Source: Trematomus loennbergii (Eukaryota > Chordata > Actinopteri > Perciformes > Nototheniidae). From it: 64,000 nucleotides of DNA. The notes beneath the pieces are model-generated. The model saw only the letters and a list, made by a program, of their open reading frames with translations. It made no database searches and was not told where the DNA came from. Location of the stretch: the NCBI GenBank assembly GCA_012861695.1, contig JAAOOA010000196.1, forward strand, positions 30,001 through 94,000, written 5' to 3'. This document shows positions 23,261 through 37,522 of this stretch, piece by piece; position 1 is the stretch's first letter; every line of letters starts with the position of its first letter. The translations under genes were made by a program, and so were the position numbers.

Positions 23261-23459
23261 TCTTTTATCTGTCTGTGTGGATGTCTCTGGATGTGTGTGT
23301 GTGTGTCTTTTATCTGTCTGTGTGGATGTCTCTGGATGTGTGTGTGTGTGTGTGTCTTTTATCTGTCTGTGTGGATGTCTCTGGATGTGTGTGTGTGTGT
23401 GTTTGTGTGTCTGTTATCTGTCTGTTTGGATGTCTCAGGAATATGTGTGTGTATGTGTA

Positions 23460-23496
<37 letters not shown>

Positions 23497-23566
23497 CTCT
23501 GGATGTGTGTGTGTGTGTGTTTGTCTTTTATCTGTCTGTGTGGATGTCTCAGGATGTGTGTGTGTA

Positions 23567-23597
<31 letters not shown>

Positions 23598-23662
23598 CTC
23601 TGGATGTGTGTGTGTGTGTGTTTGTCTTTTATCTGTCTGTGTGGATGTCTCAGGATGTGTGT

Positions 23663-23714
<52 letters not shown>

Positions 23715-23785
23715 CTCTGGATGTGTGTGTGTTTGTCTTTTATCTGTCTGTGTGGATGTCTCAGGATGTGTGTGTGTATGTGTGT

Positions 23786-23827
<42 letters not shown>

Positions 23828-24024
23828 CTCTGGATGTGTGTGCGTGTGTGTTTGTCTTTTATCTGTCTGTGTGGATGTCTCAGGAATATGTGTGTGTATG
23901 TGTGTGTGTATGTGTGTGTGTATGTGTGTGTGTGTGTGTGTGTGTATATGTCTCTGGATGTGTGTGTGTGTGTGTTTGTCTTTTATCTGTCTGTGTGGAT
24001 GTCTCTGGATGTGTGTGTGTGTGT

Positions 24025-24081
<57 letters not shown>

Positions 24082-24108
24082 TGTGTGTGTGTGTGCGTGT
24101 GTGCGTGA
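23088..24108. repeat. Composite minisatellite: (TG)n plus a conserved 37-bp core
   Basis: About eleven units of a core reading TTTGTCTTTTATCTGTCTGT then GTGGATGTCTCTGGATG, separated by (TG)n spacers of changing length, some with TATG steps and a TATATGTCTC variant. All three plus frames stay open through 340-366 codons because no TAA, TAG or TGA occurs in the units. The translation is Cys/Val/Ser/Leu repeat with no protein meaning. A degenerate piece of the same core occurs at 42180-42385. Confidence 0.93.
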
Positions 24109-25406
24109 CACTGACACAGCCATGTAGCTAGCTCGGCTCGAGGGTAGGATTAGCGGAGAGCATTGCCTCGGCCCACAAACATTCCATATTAAAAAATGAA
24201 AAGGCAACCTTCATTACTATCAGTGGCACATAACCTCCCCTCTTCCTCCTCCTCTGCCACTATTATACACAGCCCTAACAGCCTGGGCGAAAAATACAAG
24301 CCACTGACAAGAGATTCCATTATTCCTGATGCCTCAGTGTCAACAACATACATCCGACGGGGCAGAGAAAGAAAAAAAAAATGGAAGAAGGGGAAAAGGA
24401 TGTGAGAGAAAGAGGGGGGGGTTAAGCTCACTACAATGCCGGAATGACAAGATAGGAGGAAACCTGGGAATGGAAGCTTCCAGGTTCTTGTTGGTGTCGG
24501 GAGGAGGATTTTTTTTTAAGTGTCAAAAGTGTCATTTTTGGGAGGGTTAATGTGATTTGAGATCTGGAATCGGGGGTAAAAAAAGCGGATGAACCGTGAT
24601 ATGTGAAATTAGAAAATAGTCACAGGTCGATCTTAGGTCTTAAGCAAAAGAACAATTCTGTAGCGAGAGTGGAAATTGTTTCTTTTAGATTTGGGCAATA
24701 AGCCAATTTCTACAGTACTGTATGAGGGAATGAGTAATCCGAATACCTTTTAGAGAAACTCTGAGTGTAACTGTCCTATACAAACAGTAAATCCTTTTTT
24801 CACCAACATCATACACGGCGAGAAATTGGATGGGTATCACAGGTTTAGTTTAAACACTTGCTGAATATGTGGATTACAATACCAGCAATATACTGAAGAT
24901 ATAATACATTTTAAGTCAATCGAAAAGTATGACTTTATTTCCACTTATTTTGTATTCCTTTTTTCCCAGCAACTAAACAGTTGATTTAGAAAGTCTTTTT
25001 AACATTGTGCCTAATTGCAACTTGGGGTTAAAAACAGTCTACTTCCTGGTCAACCTGTTGGCCAAAATGAAGATAGACAAATGTAATGTGATTAATTTAC
25101 TAAAAAAACAATGACGGCTATTAAAACTGCCCTTTCAGAAACATAAAAAAAAGGACACAAGTGAAACGTTTTAAGTGGCAGCTTTGTCTCTCCCTCTGGG
25201 GCAAAACGCTTCAATGGAAACTTAACTGGCCTCGACCCAATGACATAAACCCACGACTCTGTGGAGAGAAAAGAGCTTCCGTGTCTCTCCAATCTCACTT
25301 TCATGGCTTCAAAGCGGTGCCAGAGAGTGTCAGATTTGAGGAGGTGTTGAATCCCATACTCTTTAAAACTTGTAATCCGCTCAAGGAGCCTACGGCAAAA
25401 AAAAGT

Positions 25407-25533
<127 letters not shown>

Positions 25534-26802
25534 TCCAAGATGTACACACACACTTGAAAACATTAATACCTGTTCACATTTAAGAGGATAAAGGTTAGTG
25601 CACTTAAGTGGCCTGTCCATCCTGCTCCTGAGCTCTCATCTGATTGGCTGAGCCCCAACTACCAACACTCTCAATTATTTAATTGCACCTTCAATCAAAA
25701 CAAGCAATTTGTTTAATCTGGGGGCTTTCTGCGTCCGACGTGTTCACATTAGAAAAGACAGAGAGCGAAAAAGAAGCCCGTGAAATTATGCTTCGGATTT
25801 CAAACGTTGCCTGCATGAGAGCAGAGGAGGAAGTCCAATCAAAAGTTCAATTATGTAAATGGAGATGTGGAGTGGATGGAACAATAGCAAAAAAAGGGGG
25901 GGGGGACAAAAGGCAGGAACGGGAGAGGAGAGCGAATGTAGCGTGAAAAATAATACACATTAACATACAAAGGATATATCGCATTACTGCTGTAATCACA
26001 CCGAGGAGGGGCTCCTTCCAGAGAGAGCCGTGAGAGAAAGTGTGTGTGCATGTGTGTGTGACTGTGCATGTAGACACTGTTTAGTTAAGCCGGGCATCAC
26101 TTTATGTGTGTGAACAGGTGGAGAGAGCACCTATTACACCTGAGAGCGGAATACATGACACACTGAACCGGCTGCTTCTGAGCACCTCAAAAGAAAATAT
26201 ATTAAGAGCGTTTGTAATGCAATGTATTTGAATAACCGTCATGCCATGGCTATGTTTAATATCCTAAAGTGGGAACATGTGTTACATTCATCATGATGGT
26301 GACGTGGTGGGGGTTGCGAGTGATTCTCTCAGAAGCAGATATTACATATTCTCCCATTTACATTTCATTTCCCATCTCGCAGTGAACCTGCAGGCCAAGA
26401 CAGAGGGCCTTTGGGCGGTTGGCTACTGAGATGTAAAATGCAAAAATCAGGAAAAAGCGGTTTCCTTTTCCAGGACCATTTTTTTTTGCTTCCAAGGACT
26501 ATTCTGCTCCAAAGGCATAACCATGCAAAGCAGCTGGAAAAAGGCAGAAAAGGGAAATGACAGACATGGCTTTGAAATTGAAATAAAAACCATTCACTGA
26601 GAAAACATCATGAAATAACACCGTTTGGAGGAGGCAGCAGACAAAGGAGTGACGGTGCCAGGCTGCAGTGTGCCCACCCGCCCGCTTCACGCCTAACGTT
26701 GTAACACAGGGGCATTATGCGGTGTAAGCGCTGGCTTTAGCTTGTCATGGAAGCGGCAGTAGCATTACCCACACTCACGCCTCTGCAAATTAGCTTTGGC
26801 TT

Positions 26803-26825
26803 GGGGGGGGGGGGGGGGGGGGGGG
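26803..26825. repeat. Homopolymer G run of about 23
   Basis: An uninterrupted run of G after GGCTTGG. It is one of several poly-G/poly-C runs (others near 29683, 45693, 14440, 48940). Confidence 0.9.
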
Positions 26826-27769
26826 AATTACACGCAGGTTTGGGATTGAGTTGTGTGTATGTGCGGTAAGGGGGTTGGGGTTGATGGTATAGAACGTAGG
26901 GACAAAACAAGACATCTGATGGTACTGATGCCGAGCGCTCCTCCATCTCTTCCCTCTTATGGGTTACACAGATCCACTAGAAGACATTACAAACTGCTCG
27001 TCAAACACTACTCAGTATCAGTTAGACGTTTTTTTACCATTGTGTCACAGTCCTAACTTGCATTTGTTCACGTGCAGCTACTTAAATGAAGTTTGTATGT
27101 GTTGAATTGGTTAATAACCTGCAATCAAATACTCAGAACTTTAAACGTATTCCATGTTTGCCCCTTCTTTTGGAAGCTTTAATCAACAGTAGCTACCTGT
27201 TAGCATTCCTAACCCTGATGGGTCTTGAACTCAGTGTGTTTGCAAGTCATGTGCTTAGAGCTGGACCAATAAATCAGCAGATATGGGTGTGCGCACGTAT
27301 TGATATTAAAGTATACATCAACGGACAAAAAACTAAAAATGGCAGTATAGAAATGACACAATATGTTGGAGGTTTTTCACACAAGCAATCATGTCGCTTT
27401 CACACCGGATGTTTTTTCAAATATGATCATGGGTGTCACGCCGAAAAGTACAGTATCTGTCGGGTTATTATCATTTTCTAGGAGCAGCTAAATAATGGAT
27501 TATATTTAAAGCTGGTCCTTACTAAACTGCCCAGAGCGACAGAAGTTAAATAGTTCATTTGTTGCATGTTACATACTATGGCTAAGCAAATGAACTTCCC
27601 TGCAAATCATGTATATGCATCTTTATTATGTGTATTTTAAAACTTTTCAAGAATCCAACAGGGATCGAGAGACCTCTCTGCTCTTCCTCCTCCACCTCCT
27701 CAGACAAATAAATAAGCTTGGAGAGAAGGATGAGAAGGAGGAAGAGAAAGAGGGGTGCTCTTATAAATC

Positions 27770-27925
27770 TATAACGTATTAATCTCCTTTAACTGCCATC
27801 TTCAACAAACAAATTAGGTTGCAATAGATTCAGAGATCAGCTGTGCCGATAGCGCCGCCATTTATCAATTAATCTAAGCCTGGGCCGGGAAAACTCATTA
27901 AGGAGGCCACTTTAGGAATTATGCT
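27770..27925. promoter_or_regulatory. Candidate non-coding regulatory block
   Basis: Unique AT-rich block with CGTATTAATCTCC, ACAAATTAGG, TATCAATTAATCTAAGCC, CTCATTAAGG and TAGGAATTATG. It is embedded between purine-rich sequence and a GT tract. Composition fits a vertebrate conserved non-coding element. Confidence 0.28.
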
Positions 27926-28138
27926 CTGCAGGTAAAGAGGCTGTGTGTGTGTGTGTGTTTGTGTGTGCATGGAGGGGTCTTGACACAGCAGTTGTGCAAC
28001 CCCCCCCACTACAGACTGCCATTGTCCAGCGCTGCGTGGGCTCCAAAGTGATGAGAGGGGTGATAGCACAGCCAATTAAAATGAACATAATTACAAAGTC
28101 ACCCCTTTGACTCCTGATCAGAATACACATGCATACAT

Positions 28139-28432
<294 letters not shown>

Positions 28433-28642
28433 GAAGGGTGTGATGGAGGAAATGCTAAGAGAAAGAGAGGACTATGACAGGAGCATCAAGAAAGAGAGGG
28501 AGGAGATCGATAGGAGAAAGAGAAAGAACAGAACATCAACCTGTGGGGCAATAGTTTAGATGTATCATGGATAAAAAAACAAGGGCAACATCATTTCTGT
28601 CCCCAACATATGCGACGGGTTGTCCACTTTGATACATTTAAT

Positions 28643-29082
28643 TAGGGCTGTGCGATTATGGAAAAAATCATATCACGATTATTTTGGTCAATAATTGATA
28701 TCACGATTATTAAATACGATTATTCCATTGACTTTGAAAACATCCATTTATTGAACTTTTAAATACAAATAATAATTTGAACAGTATCTTTTTAACTGTT
28801 GATTTCCCTGAACGTGTAATTCAACTGAAAAACCAATACAAATAAATAAAATAAATGATACATTTAAATAAATAATATCAAATAATAAATACCAATAACA
28901 AGATCAACAAATATTTTGGAGCGCACTTCAACAAGCTACTAAACATATATAAATATGATAAATAGTGCACTGTCACAACCTAGCAAAGCAAAATAATCGT
29001 TTTTTTCGATTATGTTGTTTTCGTAATTGTGGCAGGCCAAAATCGTAATTGCGATTAAAATACGATTAATTGCACAGCCCTA
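28643..29082. mobile_element. hAT-type MITE with 8-bp target duplication, copy 1
   Basis: A 440-bp element with inverted ends TAGGGCTGTGCGATTA and TTAATTGCACAGCCCTA, flanked by the exact 8-bp duplication CATTTAAT on both sides. The interior is rich in CGATTA motifs. There is no coding capacity. A related copy is at 60438-60766. Confidence 0.92.
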
Positions 29083-31964
29083 CATTTAATACTAGTAAAT
29101 GTTTGGCATGCTCTGTATGCTAACATGCTAATGTAAGCTCAATTCCCTTGTATTTCATCATGCACACAATTGATGGACAACTGACAATTGTAATCTACTG
29201 ATTGTGCAAGATGACATTTAGGGAATCATCAAAGACACTCAGATGAATTTCCTTAATGTTTGTCGATCAGCTCCGATAGTCCTTCACTGGGGATTAGTGT
29301 TGGACCAAGAGATCAACCAACCAATGGTTAGAAAAACCAACTGCATGTAGCCATTCTGCTAGCTAAGCTATCCGCTGAGTTATGTGCTTTGTCTGGTTTC
29401 TCTTTGATGTATTAAATGCAAAGCAATAGCCTCCAATTCAAGTAGAGGCTACCAAACATCAGTTCCTAGCTGGGGTCAAAGTCTGCAAACTCACTGTATG
29501 TTCTGATTAAGACCAAGACAAGACAGTGTGGTCAAATTTAGTTGAGTTCCAACTAGAGTGCTCGATTAAAAGCTACGGGAATGATCCCACTCTGTGATCC
29601 AAGAGTTAAGAGCTGAGAATGCCACTTAGTATTTCCTATAGCGCATAAGAGCACACACCTGCATACCATAACAGTCCAAGAGGGGGGGGGGGGGGGGTGC
29701 TGGAGGGCTTTATAAAGAGGCAATTAAAGCCTTATCATTTCCTACACTCGCTCTCCGTTCCTCAAACACACAGTGCACGCACACACTCCCAACACATGCA
29801 CACCATTTGAAAGACAAATCACTCAGACTAATTCATAAGGTACTTCTAAGGTCCTTTTTAAATTGCGGAGGACGGTTGGTTTAATTCAATTAAAATGTAG
29901 CAGGGGCCACTTAAGGATGACGGCAGTAAGGTATGGCATGACTAAGTGAGCGCGGTTTTCAAGACTGTGCGGGGGGTCTAAGACCTTCTTGAGGTCGAAG
30001 GAGTTTTCAAGTGCATGGACTTCTATGTCCTCACCCGAAGCCCCCTTAAACCTCACCCCAAAACCCTGGATGTTTCTGGGTTTAAGCCCACACACACCTG
30101 GAGGACTGGGGCAGATTAGGAGCAGATTAAGATAAAGTTACCCCTTCTTCGGCCCGCCATGTCATTCAAACCCTGGCCTCTCTCCGGCCACTGGATAGAA
30201 GGACACACAAGACAAAAAGGTTTGGTTCATTCATATATACACACACACAGGCACGCACATACAAAGGACTTTCTGGTCATCCTCATAAGCCATATTAGTC
30301 TGCTATAGAGCCTCTCATAGCAGACATCAATCACAGAGGGATTAGTCAATTCCCTCTCTAAATGAGTGGCGAGGGAAACCCCTTCAACTCTAAAGCAGGT
30401 CTCCTCTTTCAGAGATTACACAGCGATTTGTTTTCATTTTTGTTCCATCTTCATCGTTTTCTGTTTGACTTGCTTTTCATTCCTCTCCCTCTTGCTCTGC
30501 GTCTCCCTCGTTTCTCTCCTGCTTGCAGCTTGTGAGGTAATCCTTGGCAGATAAAACTAAGGAGGACTTACCAAAGGCAGATTACAAGCGGCGCTTTGCG
30601 GAAGGCCCTTTTACACCAGTCGGCGCGGGTATTGAGGAGAGTGAGCTCTTCGCAGTGCTTAACTTGTGAACTCGACATGCACCCAACAGAGGAAGAGGTG
30701 GAAAAATGATAGCCGCATTACAGTAACTGGATCAAAATATATCCCTCAAACACACACAAAGTGGCACATTAGCACACACAACACACATGCTGCCTCCCTC
30801 ATGGCGACCGGGTAGAAAATTGAATTCAGAATAGTCCCTGAAAACGTGTTAACATTAGATTTTGTATTTATTCTTTTGAAATGATTTAACATTCTGCACT
30901 GTGAGACTTCGGATCAGCTCCTGTGTGAGCAACTTATTGTGTTGCTATAACTTTTTTTATCTTCCATAGTTGCTTTAAAGATTTAGGTATAGGTTTGGCA
31001 GTGTAAACAGGCACCTAAAACTGACCCTTGCACAGCTTGACCAGAACATAACCTCCTCTAAACATTCCCTTTTACTTTTCCCACTGTTGAGAAAGGTTTG
31101 GATTGTTCAGTAATGTCTTCTACCTCTCTAACCCCACCTGATGACAGCGATGCCCTGCAGCATGAAACGACCACAGGAAGCCCGATGATCGGACCTATAC
31201 TGCATGTCAGGAGAAACTGGGTCTCCTCTCTCCCACCAGATCCAATGACAGACCACTCAGAGACTGCAAATCAGAGTTGGGGAGGGGTCCACACGGGGAA
31301 AATGCAGACATTGAGAGGTACTGACTTCGACTTACTCCTCTGAAGGATTATGCTCCTAATATTACACAGCTTAGGGAAAGGCCGCTGTGGCCAAGGGGAG
31401 CCGCTGAGTCTTCAGAAGCTCGGTTTCAGAAACGGACCGCGATGACCGCTTCTCTGCTAATATTGATTCCAGGTTCTGAAATGTTAGAGACACAGCTCTC
31501 CTCTAAAGGAACAAGTAGCAATACAAACCACAGTCGACATTTTACATTTACTTTTAATGTCAAGGACCATTTACCTTGATTGGTGACATGACATACTAGA
31601 CATGCAGGTATAGTAAGAAGTAAGAAGATTTGGTATGGCTCAAGACTCATGTCGATATTGAAATGTAAATACCACAACACATAGTATTTAACTGTGTATG
31701 TAACCACTGTCTAAACACATTATGCTCAGGACATTCTTTATGGCCTGAATCTGAGAATCTTTGTTCAAGGTATATGAAAGTAATCAGAGAAGATGGAATA
31801 ACTCTAGACCGTATGTAATGATAACAAGACGAGAGACCTTAGACCGGTTATAGATCAGAGGACAGAGATGACTGTCCTTGTCTCTTGGGCTCCCTCTGTC
31901 CTCTAAAAGCATCACGTCAACCTCAGCAACTCTTCGCCGTGCGGCGGTGCTCCTCTCCTGCCGC

Positions 31965-32110
31965 CAACCCCGACGAAAGCTAATTAAGAAATATCGCAGC
32001 CTTCTGCGAACTCAATTAAATAATGTTAATTTATTCTAATTTCAATTTGGAGGTAGTCTGAACTGAAGGAGGGGCTGTGAAAACAAAGTCTGCGAGAGGA
32101 AGGAGAGCTC
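31965..32110. promoter_or_regulatory. Candidate non-coding regulatory block
   Basis: Unique block with AAGCTAATTAAGAA, CTCAATTAAATAATGTTAAT, TTATTCTAATTTCAATTTGG. It is among the densest homeodomain-core stretches of the window. Confidence 0.28.
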
Positions 32111-32386
32111 TGGCCTCTGCCTCCCCCACGGCACAGGAGCTCACACAACCTGCACAACTCCATTTAATTTGAACCCTTTGATTAACAGAAGTAATCACAC
32201 AAGCCCTTCAACTGAAGGGGAGAAAGAAAACATAGTGTTGGTTCACTTTCTCACTTCTAGAGAGAATAAGTATGTGTTCAAATGAAAGGAATATACAGTT
32301 AAATGTATGGATTATAAGATTATTGTGAGTAGTTTTTCACTAGTTGATATCGACAAAAGGTGAAGTAATATCCAAATAAAACGTAA

Positions 32387-32745
32387 AGGTGGGGTAGGTA
32401 ATTCACTTCAGAAACACTTTTTGTTATATTCCATGGAATGCTCTTAACATCCCGATAGCAATGAATATATTAAATGCTTTGACAATAATCATCTGTGGAA
32501 GCCGTGGCGCTGTAAAAAGCACGACCAATCATCTGAGCCGGCCCGGCTAAAATAACTGGATGGCCTACCTGCCTGTTCAACCTTTCATCTTGTGCACAAA
32601 CTTATCTCGTGCCCTCATTGGTCATGTGTGCGTTCGTGTGTGTTGGAGGAGGGGCTCTCTAAGGAAGTGGCAGATTTTCTCCGGTTGTGTATTTTCAAAT
32701 TCTAGCGCACTCGAGCTGGTTTCTCCATTCTTACCTACCCTACCT
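32387..32745. mobile_element. TTAA-flanked MITE, copy 2 (reversed)
   Basis: Reverse-complement copy of 4229-4612. The right flank is TTAA and the left flank has decayed to GTAA. It shares the CCATGGAATGCTCTTAACAT and GAGCCGGCCCGGCTAAAATA blocks. A 25-bp shortfall is due to internal deletions. Confidence 0.85.
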
Positions 32746-33552
32746 TTAATAAAGTCTTTCAAACACAAAATATGTTATGCTATTTTGCTATCATGTCTAT
32801 TTTATAAAATACTGTCAGATAGGAAAAGGGCCAGAACTTAAAATGTAAGATGGCTTACTCTTTCTTTGAGTAAATATTAAGATAATATAAAACTTTTTTG
32901 TTTAAACTTTTTTCCTCAGACATATTCCAGCTTCAAACTTTTCTTTATATGAAAATAAGCCAAATAATTCATGAAGCAGAAACTTGATAAAAATCCAAAG
33001 ATCAGAGCATGTAAGTGTGGAGCGGTCTGACTGCGGAAGAGAGATGGAGATGAAACGGAAAGGAGGAGCAGGGGATCACTGAATTACTGGGAGGGGTGAA
33101 ATCAGCGGCAGAGAAAAGAGATGGACTGAATCAGACCAGACCGAGATCACAACCCGCCCAACAGGAACTCCTTCTGTTCATTTACATTAATCCCACAGAC
33201 GTTTCCATCCTCCAGCTCCTTCACAGATGCTAAACCTAAACTTCACGTCTTTGAGGATCTACATCTCACAGGCAGGACAACGGACAGACACATGGCACGA
33301 GAGACACGAAGCGTCTTAGAGTCACTTTCAACAACTTTAAGATGGATTTGAATCGCTAACAAAATCAACTAAAAGTAACTTAATGCATGCATATTCAAAG
33401 ATGAGAATGAAAATAGTAAAAAGCCAGTTTGTGACTTTAGGTAAAAGACTTGTACTGCCTTTTCTTTACAAGCAAGACCAGAGAGTGACCAGAGAAATAC
33501 ACTAACTGTAAAATGTCAAATGCTGCTGCTGTCCAATGTTTGAATGAGTTAT

Positions 33553-34104
33553 TAGGGCTGTCCCGAATAAAAAATGTCGGGCTCCGGATATTCGGTAGTA
33601 ATCAGCAGCGAACCGCTTCAACGCGTGTATTTCGGTTTTATTCACGGCATTCATTTTGTTATTCTACACAGTATTGTTGTTTTATAGTTATTTGTTAATG
33701 TATATAACCCAATTTGTGTTCTTTTGAAATTGAAAAGGATATCGCATTGTGTTTGTTACTTTCGTTGCAGTTGTATTATGTCTTAAGTGTAATTTGGCTT
33801 GGCTTCCTATTTTGTATGGACATGCTTTTATTTTGAAGGAGAGTTAGCGCTGTTGACAGGAAGTTGTTGTTGCTATGGAAACAACGTGACGGAGATTAAC
33901 GGAGAAAAGTCATATCTACATATAAAGACGGAGAAAGTAAACGATAAAGTTTATGGTTAAGTGTTAGCACCCCCGAAGAGGCACAAGCTCTTACGTTGAT
34001 ATTGGAGATTTCAATAAATTCAAAAAAAAGAAATACGAATAACGAAATTGAAACCCGAATATTACTCCAACGAACGAATATTCGGATATTCGGGTACAGC
34101 CCTA
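33553..34104. mobile_element. MITE of the TAGGGCTGT-CCGAATA family, copy 1
   Basis: A 552-bp element, ends TAGGGCTGTCCCGAATA and TATTCGGGTACAGCCCTA, with ATTCGGATATTCGG subterminal palindromes. A reversed copy lies 3.4 kb away at 37523-38056. Flanking octamers (TGAGTTAT and GTGTGTAT) do not match, so the insertion is old or rearranged. Confidence 0.85.
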
Positions 34105-34579
34105 GTGTGTATTACAAATAAAGACGCTTATTAAAAGTCACTGCTGTCTAAAACATCAGACGAGCTCACGCTGGGACTTACTGTCATACACTGTCTTCAC
34201 TGCTTGATCTTAAACATGTGCTTACGTCAAAATATCCACCGCATCCTGCTGTTATTTGCTATATTTCAATGAGATTGCCCATGCTACTTTTACTCTTTGT
34301 CTACACGTGCAGAGCTATTGTATGTGCAGCATGTATATAGTGCTTTCTCTAGTCTATGCTAGCATTTTACAACACTAGTCAACATCCACCATAATCACAC
34401 AAATACGCAATAGCTGAGTTTTCCATGCAAGGGGCCAATGAGCGACTCTGAGACTGTGACGGGACGGTGCTTTTCCTCCATGCCACCTCATATGTGAAGC
34501 CTCATCTGCATCATGGAGAATCAAACAACATGCTTTTGTGACATCAATAGATACAGTACGTGGAACATCTACATCTCTA

Positions 34580-34918
34580 TGTCCGGCAGTGGCTCAGTCA
34601 GTAGGGGGCTTGGACTGTGAGCTGTAGGGTCGCCGGTTCAAGTCCCCGACCAGACCTAAAATATGGAGTGTGGACTGCTACTTGGAGAGGTCCCAGTTCA
34701 CCTCCTGGGCCCTGCCGTGGTGCCCTTGAGCAAGGCACCGGAAACACCCCCACCCCCCTCACTCCCATCGCTCCCCGGGGTGCTGTACAATAGCTGCCCA
34801 CTGCTCCTAGTACTAGACTCCTGGTACTAGGATGGGTTAAAAGCAGAGAACACTGTGTGTGCTGTGTGCTCGCATGTGTGACCATTAAAGAGGGTTTCAT
34901 CCCTCCTATTCTATTCTA
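34580..34918 (+). mobile_element. tRNA-derived SINE
   Basis: A box GTGGCTCAGTCAGTAGGG and B box GGTTCAAGTCC at tRNA-like spacing, then a body with CCTTGAGCAAGGCACCGGAA and a tail with ACTAGGATGGGTTAAAAGCA. It resembles the common fish tRNA-SINE type. It is an insertion, not a tRNA gene, because it lacks a foldable acceptor and 3' half. Confidence 0.88.
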
Positions 34919-36082
34919 CATGCTAATGCAAATGTGTTAAGCATGGTACCACATGTTTCAATAAATGAATTTGAGTTGTTTTTATTCTAGCCATAAATTG
35001 CTGGTGCTGAACATATGTTCCACAGAGCTTTGAGCTCTTGTTTAGGCTTAATGTAAATCCAATCCATATGTGTAATACCTGTGTAAGGAGTAAGTGGGTG
35101 CACACCATATGGCTGGAGATGTCCCGATTCTTCACAGGCTGGCATTGAAGTGGGCGGAGTTAATGCAATGACAAGGAGGACAACACTACATCTTCAAGAC
35201 AAAGTTTAATGCCAAGCACCAAGAGTGAATTCATACATGACAAGGACAACAGAAATGAACCAACTCAAAATATAACACTATTCATTTGATAGTATATAAT
35301 ACATCTCCATATTCCCTTACCCACATCATTATTCTATACTGCTTAAGCACAGAGAAAACTATACATCTCTTTGCCTTTAGCTATTTCAGTTTTCTATTCC
35401 TGTCCTATCCAAGGTCACTGGAATATTATTTTAGCACTAAGGCCCTTACACTCTAAACTATGTGTAACTATTGTGATCAAGCAGTCAAAGCTTGTGTTAC
35501 CTTTGCACTGAACAAAGGTGTAAAATGTAAATGGGAAACAGAACATGCTAATCTTTTCTCTTGGTTAGCGAAGACAAGATTTCATTTAACAAAACACGTA
35601 TGAAACATCCCGTTCCCTTCAGGGCAGGTTGTAAATGTATAACGTGAGTATGGTGCCTTTCAATATATCAATTTCTATTCACATCCAGAGATTAGCCATA
35701 GTTGTCTGCATGCGTGTGTTTATCTCGGTCCTATATTCCGATTGCCCGTATGAATACTTGGTAGAAATAAATATAAATGGAGAATACACACCTTGGAAGC
35801 TCTAATATGAGAGAGGTAGAGGTTAGTTGTGTTTCGGGGGAAGGTTATAACCGCCCTGGTACATAATCTAGGAATGAAGCCTTAGGCATGCTAGAAACTA
35901 TAAGAACAGGATACATACATACATGCAGCACAAGCACACATCTATACTCCGCACACGTCCATAGTGTGATGATGTGTTGGGTTCGTCTTGGCCTCTCATA
36001 GTGGGAATGTCTCCTCTTAATCCTCTCTGACTTCATACATTCAAAGGTCATCTCACAGCCTACACATGGCTGACGCGCGTGA

Positions 36083-36114
<32 letters not shown>

Positions 36115-36567
36115 CATGTCGTGCGAATAAGAGAAACATATTCACACTATATGTCAACAACCCTGTAGGCCTATCCTTGTTTACTGTGAACATCCTATCT
36201 CTTCTTCTACTATTCCCTCGCCATCTTCCCTCTCTTCCCCCCACGGTTCTTCCACCCTTCACTATCTCCCACCTATTCTCCTTCACTGCACCCCCACCCC
36301 TCTTCAATCCTCACCCGCTTTTCATTCTTTGCATCCCTCCCTCCCTCCCTCCCTCCGTCCTCCCAGAGCTCCAGAGGCAGGGGCATCTCTTGGCGAAGTG
36401 TGGCCCACCACAGGCCACTGGCTCTGGGTAATTAAAGTGGTTTAGGCCCCTCACCCACGGTCACAGGCAACTGCAGCTGGGTGATAAAGGCACTGTGCCA
36501 TAATTACATGGACGGCCAGCATCACCGCCTAGCTACACTAAAACAGTCAGCTAGCCTGCTGCATGGG

Positions 36568-36609
<42 letters not shown>

Positions 36610-36717
36610 TAACTGTATAGATGTGTGTGCATATGTGTGTGCACAGGGGGTCAACACCCCCTTGTGATCGCTCTGCTGTAGTTAAGCCTCCTGTGTTTAA
36701 GCCCCACATAGGATCAT

Positions 36718-36962
<245 letters not shown>

Positions 36963-37522
36963 ATCATTCCCCACCAGTGGTCTGACTCCTGCCGTGAGTG
37001 TGTGTGACCATCAGCCATTTAATTAGACCCAGCCATGATTTACCTAATTTAAATAAATAAATAAACATACCAAAACACCCCAATAAACAAATACCTATAT
37101 TCAAATGAGGAGCCGGGACCATCATGAGCATAAAGAATGGGCAGGAGATGGGATTGTGCAGGCGGAAAAAAAGCTAATGTAAGGACCACTGGATATGGAC
37201 ACACAGGGGCAAACACACACACATGCATACACACACTCACTTACAAAAGTCAACTTATAATAACACATCCTACAATGAAAAAGTCAGAATGAAGAATAGT
37301 AAGAAAACTGCAGAAATGTGCGTTTTTTACTTCAGATTATGGTAAAGATGGACTAAACTATTTGAAGCTTTGGTCTCTGAAAAACATTACAGAGTGGTTA
37401 ATAAAAAATAAAATAAAAGCGTAAACCCTTCTTTACTGTGTGTATGTGATGTTTACATTTGTCTATTCAAATTGTACTGTGGATTATAGAATATATTTTT
37501 CAAATAAACTGAGCCTACATGG

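Noticed and set aside
23031..24131. Open frames of 343-366 codons in all three plus frames
   Set aside because: They are translations of the TG-rich composite minisatellite, consist of Cys/Val/Ser/Leu repeats, and are open only because the repeat lacks stop triplets.
27086..27481. 131-codon open frame, plus strand
   Set aside because: Opposite to the gene, no family resemblance, AT-rich intronic composition.
31098..31343. 81-codon open frame, plus strand
   Set aside because: Reads like ordinary protein in composition but has no recognised motif. Not enough to call a gene or a transposon fragment.
34580..34660. tRNA gene
   Set aside because: A and B boxes are present, but the 3' half does not fold as a tRNA and a SINE body follows.
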